Assembly: GCF_040678635.1 (NCBI RefSeq)
Contig: NZ_JBFATZ010000011.1
Location: forward strand, 62,001 to 126,000
Direction: 5' to 3'
Length of the DNA: 64,000 nt
Source: Thermopolyspora sp040678635
GTDB lineage: Bacteria > Actinomycetota > Actinomycetes > Streptosporangiales > Streptosporangiaceae
Position 1 is the stretch's first letter. Every line of letters starts with the position of its first letter. This document shows positions 25,854 through 34,234 of this stretch, piece after piece. The notes beneath the pieces were generated by a model. It was not told the DNA's origin and made no database searches. It saw only the letters and a program-made list of their open reading frames with translations. Made by a program: the position numbers and the translations under genes.

Positions 25854-26909
25854 TCAGGAGGCGATCTCGAACTCGTGCCGGCGCTGCCACACCAGCCGGA
25901 CCCGGGCGTCCCGCAGCCTCATCACGTCCATCGACGAGACCTGCAGGTTCTGCTGCAGCGCGATCAGCCGCCCGCCCGCGTCCAGATCGACGACGAACCG
26001 GGTGGCCGCGCCCGCGTAGACGACCTCCGCGATCGTGCCCGACGCCCAGTGCTCGTCCGGGCCCGCCGGGCCGCCCGGCTCGTCCTCAAGCACGACGCGC
26101 AGCTTCTCCGGCCGGACGCTGAAGGTGCCCTCCCTGCCGAGGACGGTACGCGCCGCCGCGCCGGAGATGAGGTTGGAGGTGCCGACGAACCCGGCGACGA
26201 ACTCGGTGGCGGGGCGCTCGTACACCTCGGCCGGGGTGCCCACCTGCTCGATTCGGCCGTGGTTGAACACCGCGACCCGGTCGCTCATGGTCAGCGCCTC
26301 GTCCTGGTCGTGGGTGACGAACAGGAACGTGATCCCCACCTCGCGCTGCAACTGCTTCAGCTCCATCTGCATCTGCTCGCGCAGCTTCAGATCGAGCGCG
26401 CCGAGCGGCTCGTCGAGCAGCAGCACCCGGGGCCGGTTGACCAGCGCGCGGGCGAGCGCCACGCGCTGCCGCTGGCCTCCCGACAACTGGGCGGGCCGGC
26501 GGTCGCCGAAGCCCTCCAGCCGCACCGAGCGCAGCGCCGCCAGCGCCCGCTCCCGGCGCTCGGCCCTGGCGACCCGCTTCACCCGCAGGCCGTACTCCAC
26601 GTTGGCGAGCACGCTCATGTGCGGGAACAGCGCGTAGTCCTGGAACACCGTGTTCACGTCCCGCTGGAAGGGGGCCGCGCGGGTGACGTCCACGCCGCCG
26701 AGCTCGACGGTCCCGGCGGTGGGCGTCTCGAACCCGGCGATCAGGCGCAGCACCGTGGTCTTGCCCGAGCCCGACGGGCCGAGCATGGCGAAGAACTCGC
26801 CGTCGCGGACCTCAAGGTCGACGCCGTCGACGGCCGTGACCGGCCCGAAGTCCTTGCGGAGGCCGCGCAGCCGCACGGCCGTCTCTCGCTCCGGCATGCG
26901 CAATAACAT
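25854..26909 (-). CDS. Spermidine/putrescine-type ABC ATPase, PotA-like
   Basis: A 351-aa importer ATPase. Walker A GPSGSGKTT, Q-loop VFQDYALFPH, signature LSGGQRQR, Walker B LLLDEPLGALD and switch FVTHDQDEA are all intact. A C-terminal TOBE-type domain (from about 265) follows, as in PotA and MalK. It is the first gene of a four-gene operon (ATPase, binding protein, PotB-like, PotC-like). ATG 26909 has no strong ribosome-binding site; ATG 26897 is an alternative four codons in. It is divergent from the FadR-type regulator. Confidence 0.9.
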   Translation of the reverse strand: MLLRMPERETAVRLRGLRKDFGPVTAVDGVDLEVRDGEFFAMLGPSGSGKTTVLRLIAGFETPTAGTVELGGVDVTRAAPFQRDVNTVFQDYALFPHMSVLANVEYGLRVKRVARAERRERALAALRSVRLEGFGDRRPAQLSGGQRQRVALARALVNRPRVLLLDEPLGALDLKLREQMQMELKQLQREVGITFLFVTHDQDEALTMSDRVAVFNHGRIEQVGTPAEVYERPATEFVAGFVGTSNLISGAAARTVLGREGTFSVRPEKLRVVLEDEPGGPAGPDEHWASGTIAEVVYAGAATRFVVDLDAGGRLIALQQNLQVSSMDVMRLRDARVRLVWQRRHEFEIAS

Positions 26910-26926
26910 ATGAACTTAAATCTTTC

Positions 26927-26963
26927 GTGCCAAGGCACTCTCCGGTATCAATGGTGTTAAACC
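26927..26963. promoter_or_regulatory. Candidate operators between potA-like and FadR-type genes
   Basis: The 81-bp divergent gap holds a perfect 12-bp inverted repeat GTGCCAAGGCAC (26927-26938) and a second element GGTGTTAAACC (26953-26963) with GGT/ACC half-sites 5 bp apart. The second is the style of FadR-subfamily GntR operators. The regulator encoded next door is the natural candidate to bind here and control both directions. Confidence 0.4.
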
Positions 26964-26990
26964 GGGGGGCAGGAACCGGGGGAGGGGAAG

Positions 26991-27719
26991 ATGGAGGCGA
27001 GCGGGGCCCACCCGGCCGTCTTCGCGCCCGTCTCCACCGAGGGCCGCGTCGACGCGGTCGTACGCAGGCTCACCGACGCGATCGCCCTCGGATTGCTCGC
27101 CGACGGCGAGCAGCTGCCCAGCGAGAGCGAGCTGGCGGGCCTGCTCGGCGTGTCCACCGTCACCCTACGCGAGGCGCTCGTGGCGCTGCGCCAGCGCGGC
27201 CTGCTGGTGACCCGGCGCGGCCGGGGCGGCGGCAGCTTCGTCCGCGCGCCCGCCGAGCCCGAGATCGGCGAGCGGCTGCGCGCCTTCGCCGCCGACGAGC
27301 TGCGCGACCTCGGCGACCACTACACCGCCATCGCCGGCGCCGCCGCCATGCTCGCGGCCCGCCGCGCCCTCCCCGCCGACGTCGAGCCCCTGTGGCGGTC
27401 GCTGCGCGAGATGGCCGACACCGACTCGCCCGCGCGCCTGCGCCGCCTCGACGGCCGCTTCCACGTCGAGGTCGCCGCCGCCTCGCAGTCGGCGAGACTC
27501 ACCCGGGAGGAGATCCGGTTACAGGCCGACATCGGGCCGCTTCTATGGCTTCCGTACGACGAGCCCGGGGGGCACGATGAGGCCACGGCCCAGCACCGGG
27601 CCATCGCCGCCGCGATCGCCGACGGCGACCCCGGCCGGGCCCGCGAGCTGGCCGAACGGCACGTGCTCGACGCGATAGAACGCCTGATCGAGCTGCGCCT
27701 GCGACTCGTCGGGCCCTGA
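26991..27719 (+). CDS. GntR family regulator, FadR/FCD type
   Basis: A 242-aa transcription factor with an N-terminal winged helix-turn-helix (about residues 18-85: LPSESELAGLLGVSTVTLREAL, then the RRGRGGGSFV wing) and a helical FCD ligand-binding domain (about 98-235). FCD domains bind carboxylic or amine metabolites and often a metal. Its divergent position beside the polyamine-type importer suggests it controls that operon. ATG 26991 has GGGGGAGGGGAAG in front. It ends 22 bp before the Cache-domain gene, so the two are probably one transcript. Confidence 0.92.
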   Translation: MEASGAHPAVFAPVSTEGRVDAVVRRLTDAIALGLLADGEQLPSESELAGLLGVSTVTLREALVALRQRGLLVTRRGRGGGSFVRAPAEPEIGERLRAFAADELRDLGDHYTAIAGAAAMLAARRALPADVEPLWRSLREMADTDSPARLRRLDGRFHVEVAAASQSARLTREEIRLQADIGPLLWLPYDEPGGHDEATAQHRAIAAAIADGDPGRARELAERHVLDAIERLIELRLRLVGP

Positions 27720-27741
27720 ACCGCGCCCCGAGGTGAACGCC

Positions 27742-28503
27742 ATGACCCAGATCGGCCGACCGGAGATCCCGATCAGCGGGAACGACGCCGACCGCGGACG
27801 CCACGGGCCCGACGGCGACCATGTGGCGCGGGCCGCACAGCAGGCGGCGGCGCGGATCGGGACCGTGGTCGAGGACGTGTTCACCGTGCTGCGCGAGCTT
27901 CGGGACGTCACCGCCGCACGGATCCGGGAGGCGGGCGGGCGCGCCCTGGTCAGCGGCGACCTGGCCGCGCTGCGCCCGGCGCTGCTCGGGTACCTGGGCG
28001 GGCTCATCGCCGGGGTCGGGTTCATCGCCGCGCCCGGGCTGCTGTCGGACGCGCACTGGTTCCTGGAATGGTGGCAGGAGCATCCCTCCGGGGTGCCGGC
28101 GCGGCTGGAGCGCGATCTCGACCCGGCGGGCAGCGCGTTCTACGACTACACGCACTGGGCCTGGTACGCCGAGCCGTACGCGGGGGCCGAGCGCACGATC
28201 TGCGGGCCGTACGTGGACTATCTGTGCACCGACGAGTACAGCCTCACGCTGTCGGTGCCGGTGACGGTCGCCGGGGCGTTCGCGGGGGTGGCCGCGGCGG
28301 ACGTGTTCGTGCGGCGGTTCGAGGGCGCCGTGGCGCCGGTGCTGCGCGCGGTGCCCGCGCCCGCCTTCATCGTCAACGCGGCCGGGCGGGTGATCGCCTC
28401 CAACACCGCCCGGTGGCTCGGCGGGTCGGTCTTCCGCGGGGAGCCCGGCTTCGCCGTCCACCCCTGCGGCGAACTGCCCCTGTCGCTGGTTGCGGCACAA
28501 TGA
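27742..28503 (+). CDS. Cache (PDC) sensor-domain protein without membrane anchor
   Basis: A 253-aa protein. Residues 1-70 are helical and charged. From about 75 the sequence has Cache-domain features: a hydrophobic GAGF-like helix, FYDYTHWAWY, GPYVDYLCTDEYSL, LSVPVTVAGAFAGVAAADV and a final PAFIVNAAGRVIAS strand. Cache domains bind small ligands, usually outside the cell, but I see no convincing pair of transmembrane helices and no output domain here. I chose ATG 27742 because GAGGTG sits 6 nt before it. Cotranscribed with the FadR-type regulator, it may sense the same ligand. Confidence 0.72.
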   Translation: MTQIGRPEIPISGNDADRGRHGPDGDHVARAAQQAAARIGTVVEDVFTVLRELRDVTAARIREAGGRALVSGDLAALRPALLGYLGGLIAGVGFIAAPGLLSDAHWFLEWWQEHPSGVPARLERDLDPAGSAFYDYTHWAWYAEPYAGAERTICGPYVDYLCTDEYSLTLSVPVTVAGAFAGVAAADVFVRRFEGAVAPVLRAVPAPAFIVNAAGRVIASNTARWLGGSVFRGEPGFAVHPCGELPLSLVAAQ

Positions 28504-28507
28504 CCGC

Positions 28508-28876
28508 ATGTCCCTTGACCCGCGGATCGCCGCACGCCTCAAACGCTCGCCCGACGGGCTGGTGCCCGCCATCGTCCAGCAGTACGACACCAAAGAGGTG
28601 CTCATGCTCGCCTGGATGGACGACGAGGCGCTGCACCGCACGCTGACGACCGGCAGGGCCACCTACTGGTCGCGCAGCCGCAAGGAGTACTGGGTGAAGG
28701 GCGACACCTCCGGCCACGTGCAGTGGGTGCGGCACGTCGCCCTCGACTGCGACGGCGACACGGTGCTGCTCCAGGTGGACCAGGTGGGGGGCGCGTGCCA
28801 CACCGGCGACCGCACGTGCTTCGATCGAGATGTGCTCCCGGTCGCCGATCCGGCGGAACCGGCCCCGTACACCTGA
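28508..28876 (+). CDS. hisI: Phosphoribosyl-AMP cyclohydrolase
   Basis: A 122-aa enzyme opening the purine ring of PR-AMP, the third step of histidine synthesis. Metal ligands of the family are visible: Asp80, Cys81, Asp82 and Asp84 (ALDCDGD) and Cys97/Cys104 (GGACHTGDRTC). The protein has no HisE domain. ATG 28508 is used rather than the in-frame TTG 28490 because it begins 4 bp after the preceding stop. It is separated from the other his genes of this window by 20 kb. Confidence 0.95.
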   Translation: MSLDPRIAARLKRSPDGLVPAIVQQYDTKEVLMLAWMDDEALHRTLTTGRATYWSRSRKEYWVKGDTSGHVQWVRHVALDCDGDTVLLQVDQVGGACHTGDRTCFDRDVLPVADPAEPAPYT

Positions 28877-28918
28877 GCCCTCGGCGGGCATGACAGTTTC
28901 AGACAGGTCCTTCGCGCC

Positions 28919-29638
28919 ATGAGCCCTTCACCCGTTACGGACACGACCTCGTCCGACTCCCGGCCCCCTGTTGGGGGAGCCTCCCGGCGTCCGCCGCTGG
29001 TGTGGGCCCTGGTGTGCGCGGCCGGGGCGGGCGCGGTGCTGCTCGCCGCCGGGCGCGAGTGGGCGCGGGTGCGCTACGGCGCGGGCGGCGGGTCGCCGCT
29101 GGGCCTGGTGACGCTGACCGGCTCGGACCTGGCCGCGTACCTGGGCCCCGCCGCCCTGGCGTCGCTCGCGGCCGTGGTGGCGGTGCTCGTCGCCCGGGGG
29201 ATGTGGCGGCGCCTGATCGGCGTCGTCGTGGCCCTCGGCGGGGTCGCCGCCGTCCTCGGCGCGTTCACGGGCGTACGGCGGGACACGATCCTGGCCGCCG
29301 CCGCGGAGCGCAGCGCCCTGTCGGCGGCCGGAGGCGCGGCCTACGAGGCCGGCGCGGCGTGGCCGGCGGTGACGGTCGCCGGCGGGATCATCCTGGTCGG
29401 CGCGGGGATCGTCGCGGTGGCGCGGGCGTCCCGCTGGCCGGGCATGTCCGAGCGGTACGAACGCCGGGGCGCGGGCTCCCCGCCGCCCGCGCGGGGCCCC
29501 CGCGCGGCCGGTTCCGCGCCGGGGTCAGCGGCGGGGTCAGCGATGGGGGCCCGTGCGGACCGGGAACGCGAACTGTGGGACGCGCTCGACCGGGGCGACG
29601 ATCCCACGGCCGATGGGGACGGCGCGGGTACTTCCTGA
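28919..29638 (+). CDS. Trp biosynthesis-associated membrane protein (TIGR02234 type)
   Basis: A 239-aa protein with four hydrophobic segments (about residues 27-44, 70-92, 98-118, 150-168) and a polar tail ending LWDALDRGDDPT, a feature I know from the actinobacterial Trp-operon membrane family. Function unknown. It normally follows trpE; here it comes directly after hisI with a 42-bp gap that cannot hold trpE. The tail from residue 183 is Pro/Ala/Gly/Ser-rich. Confidence 0.85.
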   Translation: MSPSPVTDTTSSDSRPPVGGASRRPPLVWALVCAAGAGAVLLAAGREWARVRYGAGGGSPLGLVTLTGSDLAAYLGPAALASLAAVVAVLVARGMWRRLIGVVVALGGVAAVLGAFTGVRRDTILAAAAERSALSAAGGAAYEAGAAWPAVTVAGGIILVGAGIVAVARASRWPGMSERYERRGAGSPPPARGPRAAGSAPGSAAGSAMGARADRERELWDALDRGDDPTADGDGAGTS

Positions 29639-29748
29639 CCGCCATCACAAGTTGCCGACAATATTTGGTTGAATGGCGATAATCACCGTTCCTGCCGATA
29701 GGCTACGCCAGCTATCACGGCGTTATCAGCATCCACGGGAGCCGTTCG

Positions 29749-30270
29749 ATGAGTTACGGGTATCCGCCAGACGACCAGGGCGGGGGATATGGGGGCCAGG
29801 CGGGCGGGTACGGTCAGCAGCCCGGAGGCTACGGCCAGTCGAATCCCGGTTATGGCCAGTCGTATCCGGGATACGGCCAGTCGTATCCGGGATACGGCCA
29901 GTCCTCCAACCCCGGGTACGGCTCGTCCCAGCCGGGCTACGACTACAGCCAGCAGCAGGGGTACGGCCAGTCGGCCTACGGCTACCAGCAGCCCGGCTAC
30001 GCGGCGCCCGGCACCAACGGACTGGCCATCGCCAGCCTGATCCTCGGCATCCTCGGCTTCTTCACCTGCGGCATCACCTCGGTGCTCGCGGTGGTCTTCG
30101 GTCACGTCGCGGTCGGGCAGATCAAGCGGTCCGGCGAGCAGGGCCACGGCATGGCGGTAGCGGGCCTGATCATGGGGTACATCCAGACCGCGCTGTGGGT
30201 GTTGGTCTGGGTGTTCTATCTCGGCCTCTTCGGCCTGGCCTGGGTGGGCACCACCTCCACCTCGTTCTGA
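29749..30270 (+). CDS. DUF4190 membrane protein with GYGQ repeats
   Basis: A 173-aa protein. Residues 1-88 are a low-complexity Gly/Tyr/Gln/Ser/Pro tract with a GYGQSYP unit; the DNA shows 21-bp tandem copies at about 29850-29905. Residues 90-170 hold two transmembrane helices with the DUF4190 pattern GLAIASLILGILGFFTCGI and FGHVAVGQIKRSG. Function unknown; the tract may drive self-association. ATG 29749 has GGGAG at good spacing, and a -10-like TAGGCT lies at 29699-29704. Confidence 0.88.
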   Translation: MSYGYPPDDQGGGYGGQAGGYGQQPGGYGQSNPGYGQSYPGYGQSYPGYGQSSNPGYGSSQPGYDYSQQQGYGQSAYGYQQPGYAAPGTNGLAIASLILGILGFFTCGITSVLAVVFGHVAVGQIKRSGEQGHGMAVAGLIMGYIQTALWVLVWVFYLGLFGLAWVGTTSTSF

Positions 30271-30355
30271 TACTCGTTCTGAGACGGGGTTCTGACACTC
30301 GTTTTCACGGGGTTTTGATACGGGGTTCTGACACGGATCGGCGGGGGAGGCCGGC

Positions 30356-30808
30356 ATGGGGGGCACGCGGGAGGATCTGCACCGGAACGGCTCGTCGCCG
30401 GGAGCAGTCGCACGCGTGCGTTCACTGCTGTGGCCGGCGGGGGCAGCGGCGGCGGCCGCGGCCGGTTTGATCTACGTGGCCCTGGTCGATCCCAACGAGC
30501 CCGGCCACTATCCGCTCTGCCCGCTGTTCATGCTGACCGGCCTGTACTGCCCCGGTTGCGGGGCGCTGCGCGCCACGCACGCGCTCACGCACGGCGACAT
30601 CGGCACGGCGCTCGGGATGAACGTGCTGGTGGTGGCGCTGATCCCGGTGGCCGCCGTGGTGTGGGCGCGTTGGGCGGTACGCTCATGGCAGGGCAGGCCC
30701 TTCGCCATAAAGGCGCCACCTCCCGCAATTGTCTGGGCATTTCTCGTACTCTTGATTTCCTACGGAGTAGTGAGAAATTTGCCCTTTGGTCATTTCCTCG
30801 CACCGTAG
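30356..30808 (+). CDS. DUF2752 membrane protein
   Basis: A 150-aa membrane protein with the DUF2752 signature: a first helix (about 25-42), the DPNEPGHYPLCP segment, TGLYCPGCGALRATHAL with three conserved Cys, then HGD and two further helices. Function unknown. GGGGGAGG lies 6 nt before ATG 30356. The 85-bp gap upstream (30271-30355) contains degenerate copies of GGGGTTCTGACAC. trpC follows 120 bp downstream. Confidence 0.88.
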   Translation: MGGTREDLHRNGSSPGAVARVRSLLWPAGAAAAAAAGLIYVALVDPNEPGHYPLCPLFMLTGLYCPGCGALRATHALTHGDIGTALGMNVLVVALIPVAAVVWARWAVRSWQGRPFAIKAPPPAIVWAFLVLLISYGVVRNLPFGHFLAP

Positions 30809-30928
30809 GCGTACCGGGAAGACCTTGACGGCGCGGGTGCACGGCCCCGGTGTCGGGCCGTCACGGCAAGGGCCGATAGCATCGGCAGGGCTAGGACTGG
30901 ATGGGCCTGGATTGGGCGAGGAGACCGT

Positions 30929-31753
30929 GTGAGTGTGCTGGACGAGATCCTGGACGGGGTGCGGGCCGACCTCGCCGAGCGGCAGGCGTCCGTGGGGATC
31001 GAGGAACTCAAGCGGCGTGCCGAGCGCGCTCCCGCGCCGAGGGACGCCTACCTGGCGCTCGGCGGCGACAGGGTATCGGTGATCGCCGAGGTCAAGCGGT
31101 CCAGCCCGTCCAAGGGGGCGCTGGCGGCGATCGCGGACCCGGCGGCGCTCGCCGGCGACTACGAGGCGGGCGGGGCGCACGTGATCAGCGTGCTGACCGA
31201 GCGGCGCCGGTTCGCCGGCACCCTCGACGACCTGGCCGCGGTGCGGGCCCGGGTCGACATCCCGGTGCTGCGCAAGGACTTCATCGTCACCTCCTACCAG
31301 CTGTGGGAGGCGCGGGCGTACGGCGCCGACCTCGCGCTGCTGATCGTGGCGGCCCTGGAGCAGCAGGCCCTGGTGTCGCTGATCGAGCGCGCCGAGTCGA
31401 TCGGCCTGACGCCGCTGGTCGAGGTGCACACCGAGGAGGAGCTCGACCGCGCGCTCGCCGCCGGGGCGAAGGTCATCGGAGTCAACGCCCGGGACCTGAA
31501 AACCCTCAAGGTCGACCGCGAGGTGTTCGCCAAGCTCGCGCCGAAGATTCCGGACGGTATCATCAAGATCGCCGAGTCCGGCGTGCGCGGGCCGCACGAC
31601 CTGCTCGCCTACGCCAGGGCGGGCGCGGACGCCGTGCTGGTGGGGGAGAGCCTGGTCACCGGCAAGGATCCCCGCGCCGCGGTGAACGACCTGGTGACCG
31701 CGGGCGCGCATCCCGCGTCACGTCATGACACCGGGCAGGAAAGGCGTCACTGA
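30929..31753 (+). CDS. trpC: Indole-3-glycerol phosphate synthase
   Basis: A 274-aa barrel enzyme converting CdRP to indole-3-glycerol phosphate. The catalytic Lys/Glu set is present: AEVKRSSPSKG, PVLRKDFIV, LLIVAALEQ, TPLVEVHTEEE, GVNARDLKTL and IAESGVRG. GTG 30929 follows GGCGAGGAGACC. The last 20 residues are a non-conserved polar tail. It is monofunctional, with no TrpF fusion, so the PRA isomerase step must come from elsewhere, probably PriA. Confidence 0.96.
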   Translation: MSVLDEILDGVRADLAERQASVGIEELKRRAERAPAPRDAYLALGGDRVSVIAEVKRSSPSKGALAAIADPAALAGDYEAGGAHVISVLTERRRFAGTLDDLAAVRARVDIPVLRKDFIVTSYQLWEARAYGADLALLIVAALEQQALVSLIERAESIGLTPLVEVHTEEELDRALAAGAKVIGVNARDLKTLKVDREVFAKLAPKIPDGIIKIAESGVRGPHDLLAYARAGADAVLVGESLVTGKDPRAAVNDLVTAGAHPASRHDTGQERRH

Positions 31754-31786
31754 GCCGCGCGGCCGGTGCGACATCGAGGAGTAGAC

Positions 31787-33025
31787 GTGAGCGAGGCCAC
31801 CATTGTGACCGCGGCCGACCTGGTGGGGTCCGGGCCGGACGGCGGCGATCCGGACGAGCACGGACGGTTCGGCGTCTTCGGCGGTCGTTTCGTGCCCGAG
31901 GCGCTCATCCCGGCGCTCGACGAGGTCGAGAAGGTCTACAACGAGGCCAAGAACGACCCCGAGTTCGTCCGCGAGTTCGACCGTCTGCTGCGCACCTACG
32001 CGGGCCGCCCGACCGCCATCACCGAGGTGCGGCGGTTCGCCGAGCACGCCGGCGGCGCCCGGATCCTGCTCAAGCGCGAGGACCTCACGCACACCGGCGC
32101 CCACAAGATCAACAACGTGCTCGGCCAGGCCCTGCTCACCAAGCGCCTGGGCAAGACCCGCGTGATCGCCGAGACCGGCGCGGGCCAGCACGGCGTCGCC
32201 ACCGCGACCGCCGCCGCCCTGCTCGGCCTGGAGTGCGTCGTCTACATGGGCGCGGTGGACTGCGAGCGCCAGGCGCTCAACGTCGCCCGCATGAAGCTGC
32301 TCGGCGCCACGGTCGTGCCGGTGCACAACGGCAGCAAGACCCTCAAGGACGCCATCAACGAGGCCTTCCGCGACTGGGTGACCAACGTCGACCACACCCA
32401 CTACCTGTTCGGCACGGTCGCCGGACCGCACCCCTTCCCGGAGATCGTCCGCGACTTCGCCCGCGTCATCGGCGTCGAGGCGCGCCGCCAGGTCCTCGAA
32501 CTCACCGGAAAACTGCCCGACGCGGTCGCGGCCTGCGTCGGCGGCGGCTCCAACGCCATCGGCCTGTTCCATGCGTTCATCGGCGACGCGGGCGTGCAAC
32601 TGCACGGCTACGAGGCGGCGGGGCACGGCCTGGAGTCCGGCGAGCACGCGCTCACGCTGACCGCCGGCTCGGTGGGCGTCCTGCACGGCGCCCGCACCTA
32701 CGTGCTGCAGGACGACGAGGGCCAGACCATCGAGTCGCACAGCATCTCGGCCGGCCTGGACTACCCCGGCGTCGGCCCCGAGCACGCCTGGCTCAAGGAC
32801 TCGGGCCGCGCCGTCTACCACGGCGTCACCGACGACGCGGCGATGGAGGCGTTCTCGCTGCTGGCCCGCACCGAGGGCATCATCCCGGCGATCGAGTCCT
32901 CGCACGCGCTCGCCGGCGCGCTGGAGCTCGGCCGCGAGCTCGGCCCGGAGGCGACGATTCTGGTGAACCTCTCCGGCCGCGGTGACAAGGACATGGGCAC
33001 CGCGATGAAATACTTCAACCTCTGA
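31787..33025 (+). CDS. trpB: Tryptophan synthase beta subunit
   Basis: A 412-aa PLP enzyme joining indole and serine. Lys107 in THTGAHKINN is the Schiff-base lysine. GRFGVFGGRFVPE, ETGAGQHG, GGGSNAIG and SGRGDKD complete the cofactor and substrate loops. I chose GTG 31787 because AGGAG precedes it and the upstream in-frame codons are not conserved. No trpM-like small gene lies between trpC and trpB, unlike in Streptomyces. Confidence 0.96.
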   Translation: MSEATIVTAADLVGSGPDGGDPDEHGRFGVFGGRFVPEALIPALDEVEKVYNEAKNDPEFVREFDRLLRTYAGRPTAITEVRRFAEHAGGARILLKREDLTHTGAHKINNVLGQALLTKRLGKTRVIAETGAGQHGVATATAAALLGLECVVYMGAVDCERQALNVARMKLLGATVVPVHNGSKTLKDAINEAFRDWVTNVDHTHYLFGTVAGPHPFPEIVRDFARVIGVEARRQVLELTGKLPDAVAACVGGGSNAIGLFHAFIGDAGVQLHGYEAAGHGLESGEHALTLTAGSVGVLHGARTYVLQDDEGQTIESHSISAGLDYPGVGPEHAWLKDSGRAVYHGVTDDAAMEAFSLLARTEGIIPAIESSHALAGALELGRELGPEATILVNLSGRGDKDMGTAMKYFNL

Positions 33026-33101
33026 CCGATTGATCTGTGCCAGGCCAGGGGTCCCCGGACCGACCAGCGCGGCAGGACGTACGAACGTAACGGATTCGAC
33101 G

Positions 33102-33896
33102 ATGACGACTCTCCACACGGTGTTCGAAAAGGCGCGTTCCGAGAAGCGCGCCGCCCTGGTCGGCTACCTGCCCGCCGGCTTCCCCACCGCCGAGGGCGCC
33201 GTCGCCGCGGCCACCGCCATGGTCGAGGCCGGGTGCGACGTGATCGAGATCGGCCTGCCGTACTCCGACCCGCTCATGGACGGCCCCACCATCCAGGACG
33301 CCGTCCACCGGGCCCTGGTCAACGGCACCCGCATCGCCGACGTCATGCGCACGGTCGAGGGCGTCGCCAAGACCGGCGCGGCCACCCTGGTCATGACCTA
33401 CTGGAACCCCGTCGACCGGTACGGCGCCGAGCGCTTCGCCCGCGAGCTGGCCTCGGCGGGCGGCGTCGGCACGATCACCCCCGACCTCACGCCCGAGGAG
33501 GCCGGGCCGTGGCTGGAGGCGAGCGCCTCCGCCGGCCTCGACACGGTCTTCCTGGTCGCGCCCAGCTCCACCGACGCCCGCATCGAGAAGGTCGTCGCCT
33601 GCTGCACCGGGTTCGTGTACGCCGCGTCCCTGATGGGCGTCACGGGGGCGCGGGAGAGCGTGAGCCTGGCCGCCGAGGGCCTGGTGAAGCGCACCCGCGA
33701 GCACACCTCGCTGCCGGTCTGCGTGGGGCTCGGCGTCGGCACGGGGGCCCAGGCGGCCGAGGTGGCCGCCTACGCCGACGGCGTGATCGTCGGCTCGGCC
33801 TTCATCCGCCGCCTGCTCGACGCTCCGGACGAGGCCGCGGGCCTGGCCGCCGTCCGCCGCCTCGCCGGCGAGCTCGCCACCGGCGTACGCGGCTGA
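33102..33896 (+). CDS. trpA: Tryptophan synthase alpha subunit
   Basis: A 264-aa barrel enzyme cleaving indole-3-glycerol phosphate to indole and G3P. Catalytic Glu49 and Asp60 lie in VIEIGLPYSDPLMDGPTIQ; the YAASLMGVTGAR loop and the GLGVGTG phosphate site are intact. ATG 33102 is used; upstream in-frame sequence begins with a GTG at 33030 but is not conserved. The 76-bp gap after trpB is short enough for one transcript. Confidence 0.95.
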   Translation: MTTLHTVFEKARSEKRAALVGYLPAGFPTAEGAVAAATAMVEAGCDVIEIGLPYSDPLMDGPTIQDAVHRALVNGTRIADVMRTVEGVAKTGAATLVMTYWNPVDRYGAERFARELASAGGVGTITPDLTPEEAGPWLEASASAGLDTVFLVAPSSTDARIEKVVACCTGFVYAASLMGVTGARESVSLAAEGLVKRTREHTSLPVCVGLGVGTGAQAAEVAAYADGVIVGSAFIRRLLDAPDEAAGLAAVRRLAGELATGVRG

Positions 33897-34234
33897 TCGG
33901 TCCCCGGCGCGGCTCGCCCGCCGGGTCGTACGCGATGGCGTGGATGTGACCCGCCCCGCGACGGCGTGCGCGTAAGCTGAAGGCGCCGGCGCCCACCGCC
34001 GTGGGCGGCCGCCGATGGTGGCTTCGCGGTGAGACATCCGTGTCGCGCCCGGTCGGGGGCGTCGGCGTCGCCCGACCCCGCGCGGCGCATGCTCGCGACG
34101 GCGTGAAACGCGGAGCCCGAAGGCTTACCGATTGTTTACGGTGGCTGTGCTGTAGTGGGTTCGGGGCTCTGCGGCCTTCGACGCCGTCGTCGATGACGCC
34201 GCCGGCGGGGATGCTTAGAGGAGACGATCGAACC
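33897..34234. other. Intergenic region after trpA
   Basis: No gene of believable composition. The stretch 34118-34160 is AT-richer (TTGTTTACGG) and is the likeliest promoter area for the MauE/dsbA pair, but I cannot fit a -35/-10 pair at 16-19 bp. No clear terminator follows trpA. Confidence 0.5.

Noticed and set aside
29850..29905. CRISPR-like short repeats
   Set aside because: They are 21-bp units in frame with a GYGQ-repeat protein, with no spacers.
33030..33101. An earlier trpA start
   Set aside because: The in-frame GTG 33030 would add 24 non-conserved residues; ATG 33102 leads directly into the conserved N terminus.
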